This document shows, in pieces, positions 47,130 through 58,384 of a DNA stretch of 64,000 bases. The DNA is taken from the NCBI GenBank assembly GCA_944548615.1, contig OX155976.1:383954-447953 (forward strand). Direction: 5' to 3'. This DNA is from Micropterix aruncella. Lineage: Eukaryota > Arthropoda > Insecta > Lepidoptera > Micropterigidae. The notes under the pieces were generated by a model that was not told where the DNA came from, made no database searches, and saw nothing but the letters and a program-made list of their open reading frames with translations. The first letter of the stretch is position 1; the number at the start of each line of letters is the position of its first letter. A program made the translations under genes and the position numbers.

Positions 47130-47520
47130 CAAGACCTGATTATAAAACCAGAATCGGCTCCCGACGAGGCTACTCTTCCACGGTCAACAGCAAAGACACA
47201 CAATTTATACGCATTCAATTATGACAGCTCGTTCTAAATTTATCTATGACATGACTGCTGCACCCAGAATGGCTCCTGACGAGGGGACTCCTCAACGGTC
47301 AACAGCACAAAAACGAAATTTTGTATACGCATTCAATTATGATAGCACGTTCTAAGTTTCACCGCGACAGGGCTGCTGCACCCAGGGTTGGCTTCTAAAG
47401 AGGGGACTCCTCAAAGATCAACAGCACAGAGATTAAATTTTGTATATGCATTCAATTATGATAGCCGCGACAGGACTGCTGCACCGTCGGTTGGCTTCCA
47501 ACGATGGGACTTCTCAACGT
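47130..47520 (-). repeat. 'cctcaacggtcaacagca' minisatellite
   Basis: Three to four units of about 120 bp, each with 'cgcattcaattatgatagc', 'cgacaggactgctgcaccc', 'ggttggctt' and 'cctcaacggtcaacagca' parts. Reverse orientation to 20187-22290. Bases 46961-47129 show no known element; 47521-47740 likewise. Confidence 0.75.
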
Positions 47521-47744
47521 AAGTGATCACTTGTGCCTTTTTATTTATAATTTCGATTTTTCTTACACTGTTAAATTTAAACTAGAAAGACACACCTGTT
47601 AAATCGTCCTTTTCATTCTAATTTAGCTCTCTAAATGCCCTTTCAACCAAGCAAAACTTAAAAATGTCAATAAAATTATTGACATATCTGTGCATATGTT
47701 ATCTTTCAACTTAATCAAAGTCAAATGGGCCCTTTTGATCTTCT

Positions 47745-48290
47745 TCTTCTTCTCCGTCGTTCCCTCATTACTGAGGATCGTGGCCACTAGACAACAGTTT
47801 GCCTACAAGGCTCCTCCACTTTGACCTGTCTTCTGCATGGCGGGTCGCAGATTGTATTGACCCTTTTGTAACTTCTTTGATGACGCCGTTCCATCTGGCC
47901 GGTGATCTGCCTCTGCTTCTTCTTCCCTCCACTTGACCCCCGGAAAGCATTTTCTCCAGATTCTCTGGGTTTCTCCTGGCAACATGACCGAAGAACTGCA
48001 GGACCCTTCTCATGCATACGGTGGAGAGCCTCACTTGGATGCCGAGTTCTTCCAGGACAGATTTGTTGGTGCGGCGTGCTGTCCATGGGATTCCTAGCAT
48101 TTTACGCCAACACCACATCTCCAGTGCATCGATTTTGGTGCGTATTCGAGCCTTCAGGGTCCATTTCTCCGATGCATAGAGAAAGATCGAGAAAACCAGA
48201 GCTCGAACCAGCCTGACCTTATTCCGCTTACTTATACCCCGATTCTTCCACAGCCTTTCTAGCTTGCTCATGGCCTTTTGAGCTAGCATA
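47745..48290 (-). pseudogene. RTE-clade LINE C-terminal region
   Basis: A 173-codon frame without stops: ALVFSIFLYASEKWTLKARI, RKMLGIPWTARRTN, VLQFFGHVARRNPENLEKML, GRRSRGRSPARWNGVIKE and a final SSGHDPQ. This is the conserved C-terminus after the RT domain in RTE/BovB-type LINEs. The 3' end closes with GAAGAAGAAGAAG (on minus). The RT core and endonuclease are missing. Confidence 0.88.
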
Positions 48291-48689
48291 TGTGAAAATG
48301 CTTGTCAGATGTGCCTTTGGAGCTTAGTGTATCTCTTTGGAAAATGAAGATAAAAATATACAAAAACAGATGCGCCTTTTTTTCTGATTCCGAATATGTA
48401 TCTCATTTTTGAAAAAATCCTAGTTGTGCCTTTTTTCGGTAAGACGGCAGAACAGCACACACACAAAATTCAGTATAGCATTCAAAAATCCAAAATTTTG
48501 GGAACCGCTCTTGGTCTATAAACCAAAAATACATATATGCTCATAATAATTATAAAGAATTGCATTTCTGCTATGATGGTCCACCAGTAACCACCAATCA
48601 AGTGTTTATGTGATGTGAGGTGGCTCGGCACAGCGTAGATATTTATTTAGAAGACGTGCTCGAGTTAACCTACTGTTCCATCTGTCTAC

Positions 48690-48880
48690 TGTGATTATAG
48701 CTTCTCGCTCGTGCAGAGATTTCAATGAGTGGAGTCATTTGATAAACAGCCGCCGCCGATAATGCGCACGTCCATAGTCAATACCACCAAAACATATTGT
48801 CGACGAGTTATGTCAATATATGTCAAAGTATATGTCGATAAGTTACTTTTCTATGATTGTCGTAAAATATTATATTACAA
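48690..48880 (+). repeat. Interspersed repeat shared with 50770-50910
   Basis: 'tatagcttctcgctcgtgcag', 'gccgccgataatgcgcacg' and 'gtcaataccaccaaaacata' recur in the same order at 50776-50870. Class unknown. 48291-48689 holds nothing recognised. Confidence 0.65.
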
Positions 48881-48959
48881 GGGCAGTTTCAACAATGCTA
48901 GCAAAATTCCAGCATTTGGGTTTGAAAATCTTGTACATAAATTTGTGTATTGTGTATTT

Positions 48960-49522
48960 AATAGTATTATTATTATTTGTTGTGTGGGGCTTTTCTAAGG
49001 CCTTTATGAGCCTTGTGACACTGCGACCATTGCTGATCTATTGTGTTCGCCACCTACTATAGTTCTGCGCTAACCCTCGTGTCATTTAAGAACCGCAACA
49101 GGATTTTGGCGCCAGATTGTTTTACCTCCTCAGGTTGGAGGTAATGACCACCCAAGTAGATGTATCTTTTACGCATCAGCGAGATACACTCGCACATGAG
49201 GTGCAGGGAGGTTTCCTCTGCCACTTGGCAGAACGTGCACATTTTTGTGTCTCGGAGCTTGAGGTTGTACATGTGTTTGTTAAGGCCACAATGCCATGTG
49301 AACGCCCTCACCAGTATGCGTAAATGGTTCCTATTTAGCAATAAGGCCTTACAGGCCCTCTTAGGGTCGTAAGCCTTAATTAGCGCTTTGGATTGATTCA
49401 ACCCTGGCGTTTTGTTCCAGTGGTTGACGGATTGTTCTAAACATATTTGTTTGATCATTAGGTTTGCAAGGCTTTTCGGTACGCCACAGCAAGGTTCAGA
49501 ACCGTATAACGTTCCCTTTAAT
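48960..49522 (-). pseudogene. LINE C-terminal fragment (after RNase H)
   Basis: Minus strand: GTLYGSEPCCGVPKSLANLM, HWNKTPGLNQSK, LVRAFTWHCGLNKHMYNLKL and CTFCQVAEETSLHLMCECIS to a stop at 49057, close to the element at 38600-39308. The UTR ends 'cacacaacaaataataataa'. 5' end cut at about 49522, a few bases from the pogo-like element. Confidence 0.85.
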
Positions 49523-49538
49523 AGTATGCTTTTTGGTA

Positions 49539-50469
49539 GAGTAAGGTTGCCAAATATGGCCCAGTCGGCTATTATGGACCACTCGCTTCTCCACAAACCT
49601 AGCGACCGAACACGCCTAAAGTTAGTCGCGAGTCGAATGATGTTGCATCGCGACGCCGCCAGTTGTCTGCTGTCACTCTCGGACCGTGTTCGTGTCACCT
49701 CTTGCGATTTTTGTATTTTGTGACAAATCGAGTTATTTTCTGGTAAGTTTGTCATTTTTTTATACATCAACTTGTTGCTTAAATTGTTTGTGGCCAACAT
49801 GCTTGCGTTGGTATGTTTCCCTGCCTATTCAATACTGTAGTTTATAGAAGTAAGACAAAGTCAGAAGTATTTATCAAAAATATTATTATGATAAAGTACT
49901 GGGTGCGGCTAATATGGACCACCATAGCGTAGGTAAATATGGCCCAGTGGTCTGTATTAAACCCTATTTTATTTATTACAGAAAATGTCTCCACATCCTT
50001 CTTCAAAAGCAGGGACGAGAAAAAGATGGGATGGGGCGGATATGCAGGCAGAAATTTCTGCGATAAGCGACGAAAAGATGGGCTTCCTTAAACAAATTCA
50101 ACGAGGCAGGAAAGCTTAAAAAGCACAAATTATCACTTCTTCACCGTACAAAAAAGATTTAAAAGACTCGATTAAGAAGAAAAAAAATGAAAAAACTAAT
50201 CTACGGAATCTAATGCAAATATGGACCAGGTGGTCCATATTTACTGGTAGATATTTACCAACCATGTCACAGACTTCTCTTGTTTTCGACTGTATTGGTA
50301 TTTGACAAATTTAAGCTAACTAAATTATAATGAGGATGCATAAATGACTGAATTATGTTAACCAGATAAGTACTCTACTGATTAAAGTTCATGATACTGA
50401 TATTGTGTAATAACCTTGAGTTTTATTTCAAAAAGTCCTTATGGTGGTCCATATTAGCAGACCTTACTC
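49539..50469 (+). mobile_element. Pogo/Tc1-type DNA transposon derivative
   Basis: Flanked by TA (49537-49538 and 50470-50471). The ends 'gagtaaggttgccaaatatgg' (left) and the complement of 'ccatattagcagaccttactc' (right) form inverted repeats of about 14-20 bp. The motif 'atatggnccа'-type (atatggccca / atatggacca) recurs at least six times near both ends, as expected for transposase binding sites. 931 bp, far too short for a full transposase gene. Confidence 0.8.
49985..50119 (+). pseudogene. N-terminal exon with a Psq-type helix-turn-helix remnant
   Basis: 44 codons starting just after an acceptor-like 'tttatttattacag'. The peptide GTRKRWDGADMQAEISAISD, then EKMGFLKQ resembles the first half of the Psq HTH of pogo-like transposases ('W...D...A...I....MG.LKA'). 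A frame change before the second helix and a stop at 50117 remove the rest. It would have bound the terminal repeats; here it is broken. Confidence 0.6.
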
Positions 50470-50471
50470 TA

Positions 50472-51327
50472 TATAATATACCTAAATGAATATTTTGGTG
50501 TACTATAAATGTATATTTAGGTGTATTATATACCCAAATGCGTTTAGGTATACTCGAGTATTATATCTAATATATAATATGTCTAATGCTATGCGCGTGG
50601 CAATAGAATTTTAGTTGCTACGAGTTGGCAGCATCGTTTGCTTTTTTAATCGTGGGTTGACAGCGCCGTTTCCAAAAAAACGACACTTTGGCAACACTGC
50701 TTTACCCGCTAGGTATGACTGCACGCAGCGACGCTTACATTGAAACTAAGTTTCCGATACATAGTGTCCTCTATTTATAGCTTCTCGATCGTGCAGAAAT
50801 TTCAATGGCTAAGTCAATTGATGAACCGCCGATAATACGCTCGTCCAAAGTCAATATCACCAAAACATATAGACTTTCCCCTTAGTATCGTAAAATATAA
50901 ATGAGCCGCTTCCATTAGTCTGTCAGGTGAAATAAGTAACGAAGATATGACAGTCGGGGGAAAAGGCCCACAATCGAATTATAGGGGTATCGATCAGGAG
51001 CGCTATCCTATTTTCGTCCACTCGACTATATCCTCAATAATTGATTCGCAAGGGCAGTGATTTAGGTAAGGTACACTTGTTATAGGTCGCTAAGTCTAAT
51101 ACTAACCCGAATAAAGGTAGGATTTGCAACATGAATAAGTAATATATTTTGTACTACACGAAATAAAGTATTTTATTCGTTTAGTCATTGATTATATAGG
51201 GTGTTTGGTTACTCAATATCATACTTCGTTTTAGCAAGCCCTTTGCGCCGGCGACACGAAGGTGGCGCTGATAGCATTGTCCGGTGAAACTAATATTAAT
51301 TTATTTGGCCATCTATTATATAATAAC
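50472..51327. other. Unassigned, with one interspersed repeat
   Basis: Holds the second copy of the 48690 repeat (50770-50910), a 'gttggcagcatcg' motif shared with 46550, and tracts such as 'ggtgtattatatacc'. No gene recognised. Confidence 0.45.
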
Positions 51328-51801
51328 ATCGATAATTAATATGAAATCGAAGACTATCGCGGTTGTTTGACATTATAAATAGGATAGAAAACGAATTTAC
51401 CGCGTGAAATTTGTAGGACCCGACGTTTCGGTGACGTTGCAGCCGCCGTTGTCAAGGGTAAACTGAAGAGCTGTCAGTCCGTTGTTTTGCGGGTAGGCCG
51501 CAAACCGCTGCCGCCACTGCGTAGGTTATAACGGTGGTGGGGGGCCGGGCTCGGAGCGCGGGAATTTTTAAAATCCGTCTTGCACACAACACTCACTGTA
51601 TCCTGTTTTACGTCTTTGCGTTCGGCGTTCGGCGGCGGGAACATTTTAAGAAGAGGGTTCCACGTAGAAGAGAGTTTGTAGCCGTCATCTCTATTGAAGT
51701 TCGGAGTTCTTCTTATTTCAATGGCTTCCCGGATCATGCGAGGAAAGTAGAATTGTTCCTTCGATAGAACAATGGGATTTTGAAACTGCATCCAGTGGTT
51801 A

Positions 51802-52844
51802 CAGATGATACCTTCTGCATCCTGAAAGGCAACATTCAAACGGTGAAAGAATTCCTGGGTCACCTAAACTCCATACACCCAAAAATCAGTTTCACCTATG
51901 AAGTAGAGAAGGACGGCTCCTTACCATTTTTGGATGTCAAAGTGACGAGGAGAAGTGACAATACTCTCGGACATACGGTATATCGGAAGCCCACACATAC
52001 GGACAGATATTTGCATGCAAGCTCACACCATCATCCCTACCATCTACGTTCAGTGCAAACGTCGCTCGTGAATCGAGCACGCGATCTATGCGACACTGAG
52101 CATTTTCCGAAGAAGATGGAACATGTCAATGATGTCCTTAGGAAAAATGGATACGGAAAATATCACGAGACACGCACACGATCTAATACGGACGAAACTC
52201 AAAAACCGAGCAGATCAAGAGCATTCTTACCATACGTCAAGGGCGTGACAGATCGAATAAGTAAGATGCTAAACAGATTCGATATAAAAACGATCTTCAA
52301 ACCGACCCAAAATATAGCTCGATTTTTGAGGCCTGTAAAGGATGTAATACCACTGCAAACCCCGGGTGTGTATAAAGTCGAATGCAGCTGCGGTCTAGCC
52401 TACGTTGGACAAACGAAACGGCCCATAGCCACGCGACTGACAGAACACATCAAAGCTGTTAAAAACGTTCAGCGAGAAAAATCGGCGATCTGCGAACATA
52501 TATTGGATAGCGGAAGTAACCACTGGATGCAGTTTCAAAATCCCATTGTTATATCGAAGGAACAATTCTACTTTCCTCGCATGATCCGGGAAGCCATTGA
52601 AATAAGAAGAACTCCGAACTTCAATAGAGATGACGGCTACAAACTCTCTTCTACGTGGAACCCTCTTCTTAAAATGTTCCCGCCGCCGAACGCCGAACGC
52701 AAAGACGTAAAACAGGATACAGTGAGTGTTGTGTGCAAGACGGATTTTAAAAATTCCCGCGCTCCGAGCCCGGCCCGCCACCACCGTTATAACCTACGCA
52801 GTGGCGGCAGCGGTTTGCGGCCTACCCGCAAAACAACGGACTGA
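51802..52844 (+). CDS. Penelope-like protein, RT C-terminus plus GIY-YIG endonuclease
   Basis: The open frame starts formally at 51780 but codons before 51802 come from the inverted arm. True element sequence begins at the RT catalytic box: DDTFCILKGNI, then SLPFLDVKVTR and HTVYRKPTHTDRYL (thumb/linker). At about 52360-52460 lies the endonuclease: GVYKVECSCGLAYVGQTKRP, the GIY-YIG-type nuclease with the CxC typical of Penelope proteins, then TRLTEH. The C-terminus is basic and Pro/Ser-rich (YNLRSGGSGLRPTRK). The fingers and palm are gone, so it cannot reverse transcribe; the nuclease frame is intact. Family enzymes nick DNA and prime reverse transcription. Confidence 0.92.
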
Positions 52845-52856
52845 CAGCTCTTCAGT

Positions 52857-52900
52857 TTACCCTTGACAACGGCGGCTGCAACGTCACCGAAACGTCGGGT
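52857..52900 (+). ncRNA. Possible hammerhead-like RNA motif in the Penelope terminus
   Basis: A hairpin (ggcggc / gtcacc around tgcaac, 52871-52888) is followed by GAAACGTC (52889-52896), enclosed by ACCC (52859-52862) and GGGT (52897-52900). The layout fits a minimal type-I hammerhead with a very short stem III, a ribozyme reported from Penelope-like elements. Against it, the CUGANGA core is not recognisable ('ttgacaa' instead). The inverted arm holds the same motif on the minus strand. Confidence 0.3.
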
Positions 52901-52977
52901 CCTACAAATTTCACGCGGTAAATTCGTTTTCTATCCTATTTATAATCGATAATTAATGTTTATTTTTTATAAAGTAC

Positions 52978-53885
52978 TCATTACGTAGACCATATCGCCA
53001 TCCCACTAATGAACTTTATAAGGAAGCTAAAGTCCTTGATTGTAAGCAACTTTTTCTAAAAACTTCCCTCTTAAAGCTATTTTTGGACAATAACCGAAGA
53101 CCAACCAGACAAGTTTTAGAAAATAGCTTAATAATACCCAGAATGAAAACATCATTTGGACAAAGACATTACTCTTTCATTACGCCGAGATTTTACAATC
53201 TGATCAATATGGAAATAAAAATGAATTTGACATTTAGGGAATTCAAAAATAAATTAAAGAAACGGTTATTGAATCATGAGAGACTAATCATACATCAAAT
53301 GTTAGAAATAATAGTTTAATAAAACTTAGGTGCACAAATTATTAAGATATTTTTAAACATATATGTTAAGTATATTTTAACATTGAACTAACTACCAAAA
53401 ATTATTTGATTTTGTTATATATTATTTTGACAATGAAATGTACTTTTTTTTTCACTAGGTATTTTTATATTAAATTCTATATTACTTAACATATATTAAA
53501 TATTAATGACTGTTTCTTTCCCTTCTCACATATACCTTTATTTATATTATTTAATCGAATTTTGTATTATATTTATTGCCGATTATATAAAAAAATTGCA
53601 TTGTATTTATTATATTATCTTTTAATATTTTTATTATTATTATTATTATTTTTGTGAAGACTATATTTTAGGGCAATTTAGTGTTATTAGCTTTTTACTA
53701 AAACTTGTACATAATTGATTGTAATATTAGAGTCCTGTCCACCCTAGAACGGGCTAGTCCCAGTTGGGTGACAGAATCAAATAAGCAAAAGGATAAGGTT
53801 TTGCCATTCGGTTCCGTTTATTTTTGTAAGCAAATCAATGTTTTTTAGTAATTAATTCTTAAATAAATAAATGAATAAAAAAATG
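52978..53885 (+). pseudogene. LINE E 3' end
   Basis: A plus frame to 53319 reads AKVLDCKQLFLKTSLLKLFL, then RPTRQVLENS, MKTSFGQRHYSFITPRFYNL and EFKNKLKKRLL, the C-terminus of a CR1/Jockey-group ORF2. About 550 bp of AT-rich UTR follow, with 'gtgacagaatcaaataagc' and an A/T-rich tail near 53865-53885. It begins right beside the Penelope insertion. Confidence 0.75.
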
Positions 53886-53911
53886 ATTACAACAAATCAA
53901 ATAATTTAACA

Positions 53912-54287
53912 GGTAGCGAAGCTTGGACCCTGAAAGCTGACACCCAAAATAGTCTCGAAGCATTTGAGATGTGGTGCTACCGTAGAATGCTCTGCATTAG
54001 CTGGATCCAGAGAGTTACTAATGTTAGAGTACTCCAACTTGTCGGTAGAGATCGCGAACTCTTACCTTTTATAGTGTATAAAAGATGAGACATGAGCGAT
54101 ATAAACTGCTTCAGCTCATTATTATGGGGAAATTTGCGGTAAACGACGGGCTGGAGGAAGATAAAAGCCTTCGCTCTGCAGCATCCGTGAGTGGAAAAAC
54201 ATCTCAAGCGTAGAAGAACAATTTCACTTGGCCCAAGACAGGGAAAATTCACAGAGCTGAAAGCCAACCTCCCGTAGGAGAGGCACT
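53912..54287 (+). pseudogene. RTE-type LINE C-terminal fragment
   Basis: SEAWTLKADTQNSLEAFEMW, then CYRRMLCISWIQRVTNVRVL and LVGRDREL, with a stop near 54086; homologous to 36612-37045. The 3' end ('cccgtaggagaggcact') is cut by the LTR starting at 54288. Confidence 0.78.
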
Positions 54288-55892
54288 TGTAACGGCGCTT
54301 AAGTACCGTTACATGCAATCAACAAATGCATCGATTTTCAGTGAAATACACTGACATAATTCAGCTATTATTTTGACTCGTGCAGCGATGAATCAGCACG
54401 ATGAAACAATACTTTTACTCGGAATATTTCGGATTTCATCATTTCCCGGCCTATATAAACCGGCGAAAAAACAACCAAAATATCATTCCTCGAGTGGTCA
54501 TGTCTCCAAGATAGCGACGGCACACTTCGGTGTCCCGGCTTCTCGGTCACAGATCATTCCTCGAGTGATCATCGCCCCTAAAGTTGCGACGCATACTCGG
54601 CACCCCTCTCATGAGGTCACTCAACGAGTCCGGCTCCTTGGTTTCCTTTTCTTATCTTTCCCAGTCACGAAGCATCAATCTGCAATCCCACAGACTCGAG
54701 CCGTGCCCAGTACAAGATACTAGGAGCACAAATACAATCCTCATCCAAATACCCTCGTACAGTGGCGTGCCCGGGGTTGGTGAATGGGGCAAGCCCGACA
54801 TACCTTTTTGTGTTTTTTTATAGTAACAAAAAGTAGTACCTCTTTCCTCTTCAATCTTCAATTTGAAATTTACTGCTTGTGTCGTAGATTCAATAAAGCA
54901 CACTGAAGGCATACTACTGCTAGACAGAATTTAACATACACTTATCAGCAGTCGAATACCTCCGGTGGCTTTAAGAAAAACCGTTTTATTTGCTTGAGCG
55001 AGTGACATCGAGTTAAGAAGTTGACCCTTGCTTGTATGAGCTGTAAGACTTTTTTATAAAAAAAGGGAACAAAACTCTTTTGCTCAAAACTCAAAGATTT
55101 TACTTTGTCTTCGCCGATTAAAAGTCGTACACATAACTCACCACAAGGGACAATTTCCTCCATTGTTTATCAGGCACTAAAAACCACAAATGAATTGAAA
55201 TTACACAATAAAAAATACCGTGATGTCAGTCGCACAAACCTACACTAACTACAGTCAAGTGAAGTTCGCGCTCATCGTCTCACGTTGCGACATTTGACAC
55301 GTTCGCTGTCACCTTCATGGGCAAGCACGGCTTTGGTTTCCATAGTAAAATCCTCTATATACTTATAATTGTTTTGCGTAATTTGCCACTGGTTAGAGCG
55401 AGAGGTACACTGATTTTGAAAGCCACATTGAAAGCCCACATGTGCGAGCGAGCGATAGGACACGTCGGTACACAGCTGCAATCGCACGCTGCTTTATCGA
55501 CGCCGCGGCCATAACAATTTCGTCGCGTGGAGCGAGCTCCGTCCGCTAGATAGCACTCGTTAGATAGCAAATTAATTTATTTTATTGTTTTTTTTTACGA
55601 ATTGTGTTATTAATTTATTTAATTGTTAATTACGAAGAATAGGCAAGCCCGGCTTTTCGGCTTATATGAAGAGACCGCCACTGCCCTCGTAACTGCAGTC
55701 GCGCATCAATACACTCGCGACAACATAACCTATTCGGGAAGCGTTATGACTGGCAATATCAAACTTTCAATCGATCCAATAAATACCTTCTGCTTCATTC
55801 AAAACCGCCTTTCAATACGGAGATAACTCGTAAATTGATACCACCACCTCACACCGAACAACATGTAGCCTAGTGAGGGCTGGTCCCTCACA
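54288..55892 (+). mobile_element. 5' LTR (CsRn1/Kabuki-like), split by a hAT element
   Basis: LTR sequence is 54288-54759 plus 55692-55892: TGTAACGG start, TATA box (ctatataaac, near 54453), AATAAA near 55780, CCTCACA end. The inserted part is 54760-55683 with its 8-bp duplication. A primer site follows, so this was the 5' LTR of an element whose body is lost. Confidence 0.9.
54760..55683. mobile_element. hAT element inserted in the LTR
   Basis: Exact 8-bp duplications 'ccctcgta' at 54752-54759 and 55684-55691. Both ends read CAGTGGCG inward, followed by 'gcccgggg'-like and 'ccgggcttgcc' blocks. 924 bp; the frame at 55163-54945 (minus) is not a transposase I recognise, so it is non-autonomous. 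Confidence 0.88.
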
Positions 55893-55893
55893 T

Positions 55894-55911
55894 TGGTGAC
55901 CCCGACGTGAT
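55894..55911 (+). promoter_or_regulatory. tRNA-Trp-type primer binding site
   Basis: TGGTGACCCCGACGTGAT lies one base after the LTR and equals the complement of the 3' end of tRNA-Trp with CCA, as I know it. tRNA-Trp priming marks the CsRn1 clade of Ty3/Gypsy elements. Confidence 0.85.
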
Positions 55912-56496
55912 GTCGACGATGTGGTCCCTCACACACTTTAAGAAGAAGAAGAATGACGTGGCGCGTTCTCTAATTATACTAGATTCTCACTTAACAATAG
56001 GATAGGGCGAGTGGCGGACGAACTTCATCGGCTGAGAGGAAGTTTTGCGGAATCCACATTCCTTTGTACGCGTGCAGCCTGTGTGCTCGAAGCACAGTTC
56101 AAAGGACCGACTTAAAATTAGTCTCCTTTATCATCGACAACTTGCTACCTCACGCTAAGTTCGTTTAAACGAAGGTTAGCCCTTAAATAAGCGCGTGAGG
56201 TGTGTTCAGCCCAAACGGGTCAGGCAAATCGGGGTACCTGCCCCGGGCGGCAATTTAGGGGGGCGAAAAAAATCATGTGGTAAAAAAAAACTTGTTACAC
56301 GAAAGCGCCTAGCATCCAGAGCACGTCGCACGAAGGGGTGTTTGGTCAATCTAGCTGGCCAAAAGTCGTTTTCCTAAATCTAACTATAGGTAGTAAGTAA
56401 CTAAGTAAGCTAATAAGCCAACATTTTTGCCACTTTTTTTTTGTTTTTTCGTCTGACGCCATAAAAAGAAATATATCACTATTCTATTGAGTGTAC
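55912..56496. other. No recognised gene
   Basis: Internal sequence after the primer site shows no gag similarity. A G/C patch at 56230-56270 ('ctgccccgggcggca') resembles hAT termini; the 60-codon frame across it is unrecognised. Confidence 0.45.
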
Positions 56497-57743
56497 ACGT
56501 TAATTCAACAATAATTATTTCATTTTAATGATATAATTTAAAAGTCATTATGACATCATACAAAAAATAATATCCATTTTTGAACACCCAGCTGTGTTTG
56601 TAGTCCTCGTGAAATTTAAGACGTGTCTACGCTTATTGATTTGGTTCGTATTATAAGGTGAGGTTACTGGAATGTCGATTTTATAATAGAGACCATAAAT
56701 ATCATTTTTTTTTTTATTTTTATTTATTAATTTACAATAACTTTATAATTATGTCATATACACACCATTAACATACTATGGTTGAGTTGGGAGAGATTGA
56801 GCACATCCTATGGTGAAAATGTCTATCCGCATTCCTAACTAGGTCAGAGACCCGTATCTAGGGATGCTGCTTTTTATTTAAAGGTATCGACATTGATTTA
56901 AAAAAATCAATGGTATCGATGAGCTGACTCTTTTAATGTTATGAACTTACGTTGCATTGCATAATACATAAGAATATATACATATATACATACACATACA
57001 TACACACATACATAAATATATATAAGAATAATAGAACTTGGGTTTTTGTTTTATTCGCCTTTTATGTTACTATTTTGCAAGCGGTAACGTAAAAGTAACG
57101 CAAAAGTAACATAAAAAGTTCTATCTATAGCTTTCCTATAACTTTATGTTAAAACGATAAGGAATTGTGAGCCGTGGTAAGATTTGTATGAAACTTAAGT
57201 GTTTAAATATTGATATTACATAAAGAAACAGATAGATGTACACAAACGTACCTTGGAAATCACACGTAAACGTTTAGCAATGTTGTAAACAAATCTGACG
57301 CACCCTACTTCTTCAGTATAAACCACAAACAAAATGGCAGATGACTTTAATTTTAACCTTATTTTGACAATGACAGATGGAATAAGGTTTGCTAGTGTGA
57401 AAAGAATAATCACTACTACATTTCATTAGGAATGTGAATTAAAAAATCAATAACATAAATAGAGTAAGGTAAAAGTGCAAAAGCTGAAGACAGGCGAATA
57501 AAACCAAAAAACCCTAGTTCTATTATTGATATTTATGGTCTCTGTTATAAAATCGACAGCCCAGTAACCTCACCTCATAATACGAATCAAATCAATAATC
57601 GTAGACAAGTATTGAATTTCACTAGGACTGCAAACACAGATGGGTGTCAAAAATGGACATTATTTTTTGCATGAAAATATATTTTTTCATCATGACTTTT
57701 AATTTTTATCATTAAAATGCAATGATTACTGTTCAATTAACGT
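56497..57743. mobile_element. Long inverted-repeat DNA element with an insertion in its left arm
   Basis: 56497-56705 and 57530-57743 are diverged inverted copies of about 210 bp ('acgttaattcaac' outermost, 'gagaccataaatatc' inner). The next arm segment, 'aatagaactagggtttttt' complement at 57490-57525, has its partner at 57027-57060, so 56706-57020 is an insertion within the left arm. That insertion starts with a T-run and ends in 'catacatacac' repeats. No transposase recognised. Confidence 0.75.
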
Positions 57744-57793
57744 ATAAATTTAGCAAGCCAATATATCAATGTCCACGATCGGAAACAAAAAAT

Positions 57794-58384
57794 ACGTGTG
57801 ACACTCGGGGACTGCCACGGTAAAGCTATTGCATAGCATTTTTAACAACTTATGCAATTATAATTATTTATTTTTATTTTATTTTTTCAGATATCAGATA
57901 ACTGCGCTCTATCGGAAAACGTTGAAATTATTCCGAATCATTTGCGGCTGCGGAAGCAAAACATTCGGAATAATTTAAACGTCTTTCGATAGAGCGCCGC
58001 GCACGAATTTTTTATTAAATAAAGCAAAAAAAACGAATTATTCGAAAAAAATCGTAGATAAAAAGATAGTTAATTAAATTATCTTTAAAATGATGCAGGT
58101 TTCATAATAATACGCCAGATAGTATTTGCGTAGTAGTCGTTTTTGTGTTCGGTTAGACCTAATTTCACAAATTAATTACACTATGTAATATAAACAAAAT
58201 CTAAAATATTCAAACCTAAGAATATTAGGAAAATGTTCTTGTTTAATATATATTTTTTTCGAATCGTAAGCAGTACTCGTTTAGACGTAATTATCAGTTT
58301 AAAATCATTAAATTTCGTTAAGAAATTTCTTCATTCGGTCGCCGCGCTGGCCTAGGCCCGCGATAAAAGCTATGCAATAGCTTA
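57794..58384. mobile_element. Foldback element, second copy with altered left arm
   Basis: The leader 'acgtgtgacactcgggg' and right arm (58133-58384) match the element at 7354-8001. The left arm is absent; in its place lies another hairpin, 57904-57938 against 57963-57997 ('gcgctctatcgg...' arms of 35 bp). Confidence 0.8.

Larger units (their letters stand above)
51341..52944 (+). mobile_element. Penelope-like element with inverted arms and 13-bp target duplication
   Basis: Exact direct repeats 'atcgataattaat' at 51328-51340 and 52945-52957. 51372-51802 is the inverted copy of 52516-52946 (positions sum to 104318), so the element is flanked by its own 3' end in opposite orientation, a known architecture of Penelope-like elements. 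The left side also has 31 extra terminal bases (51341-51371) whose complement occurs at the end of the 18907 copy. No full RT. Confidence 0.92.
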
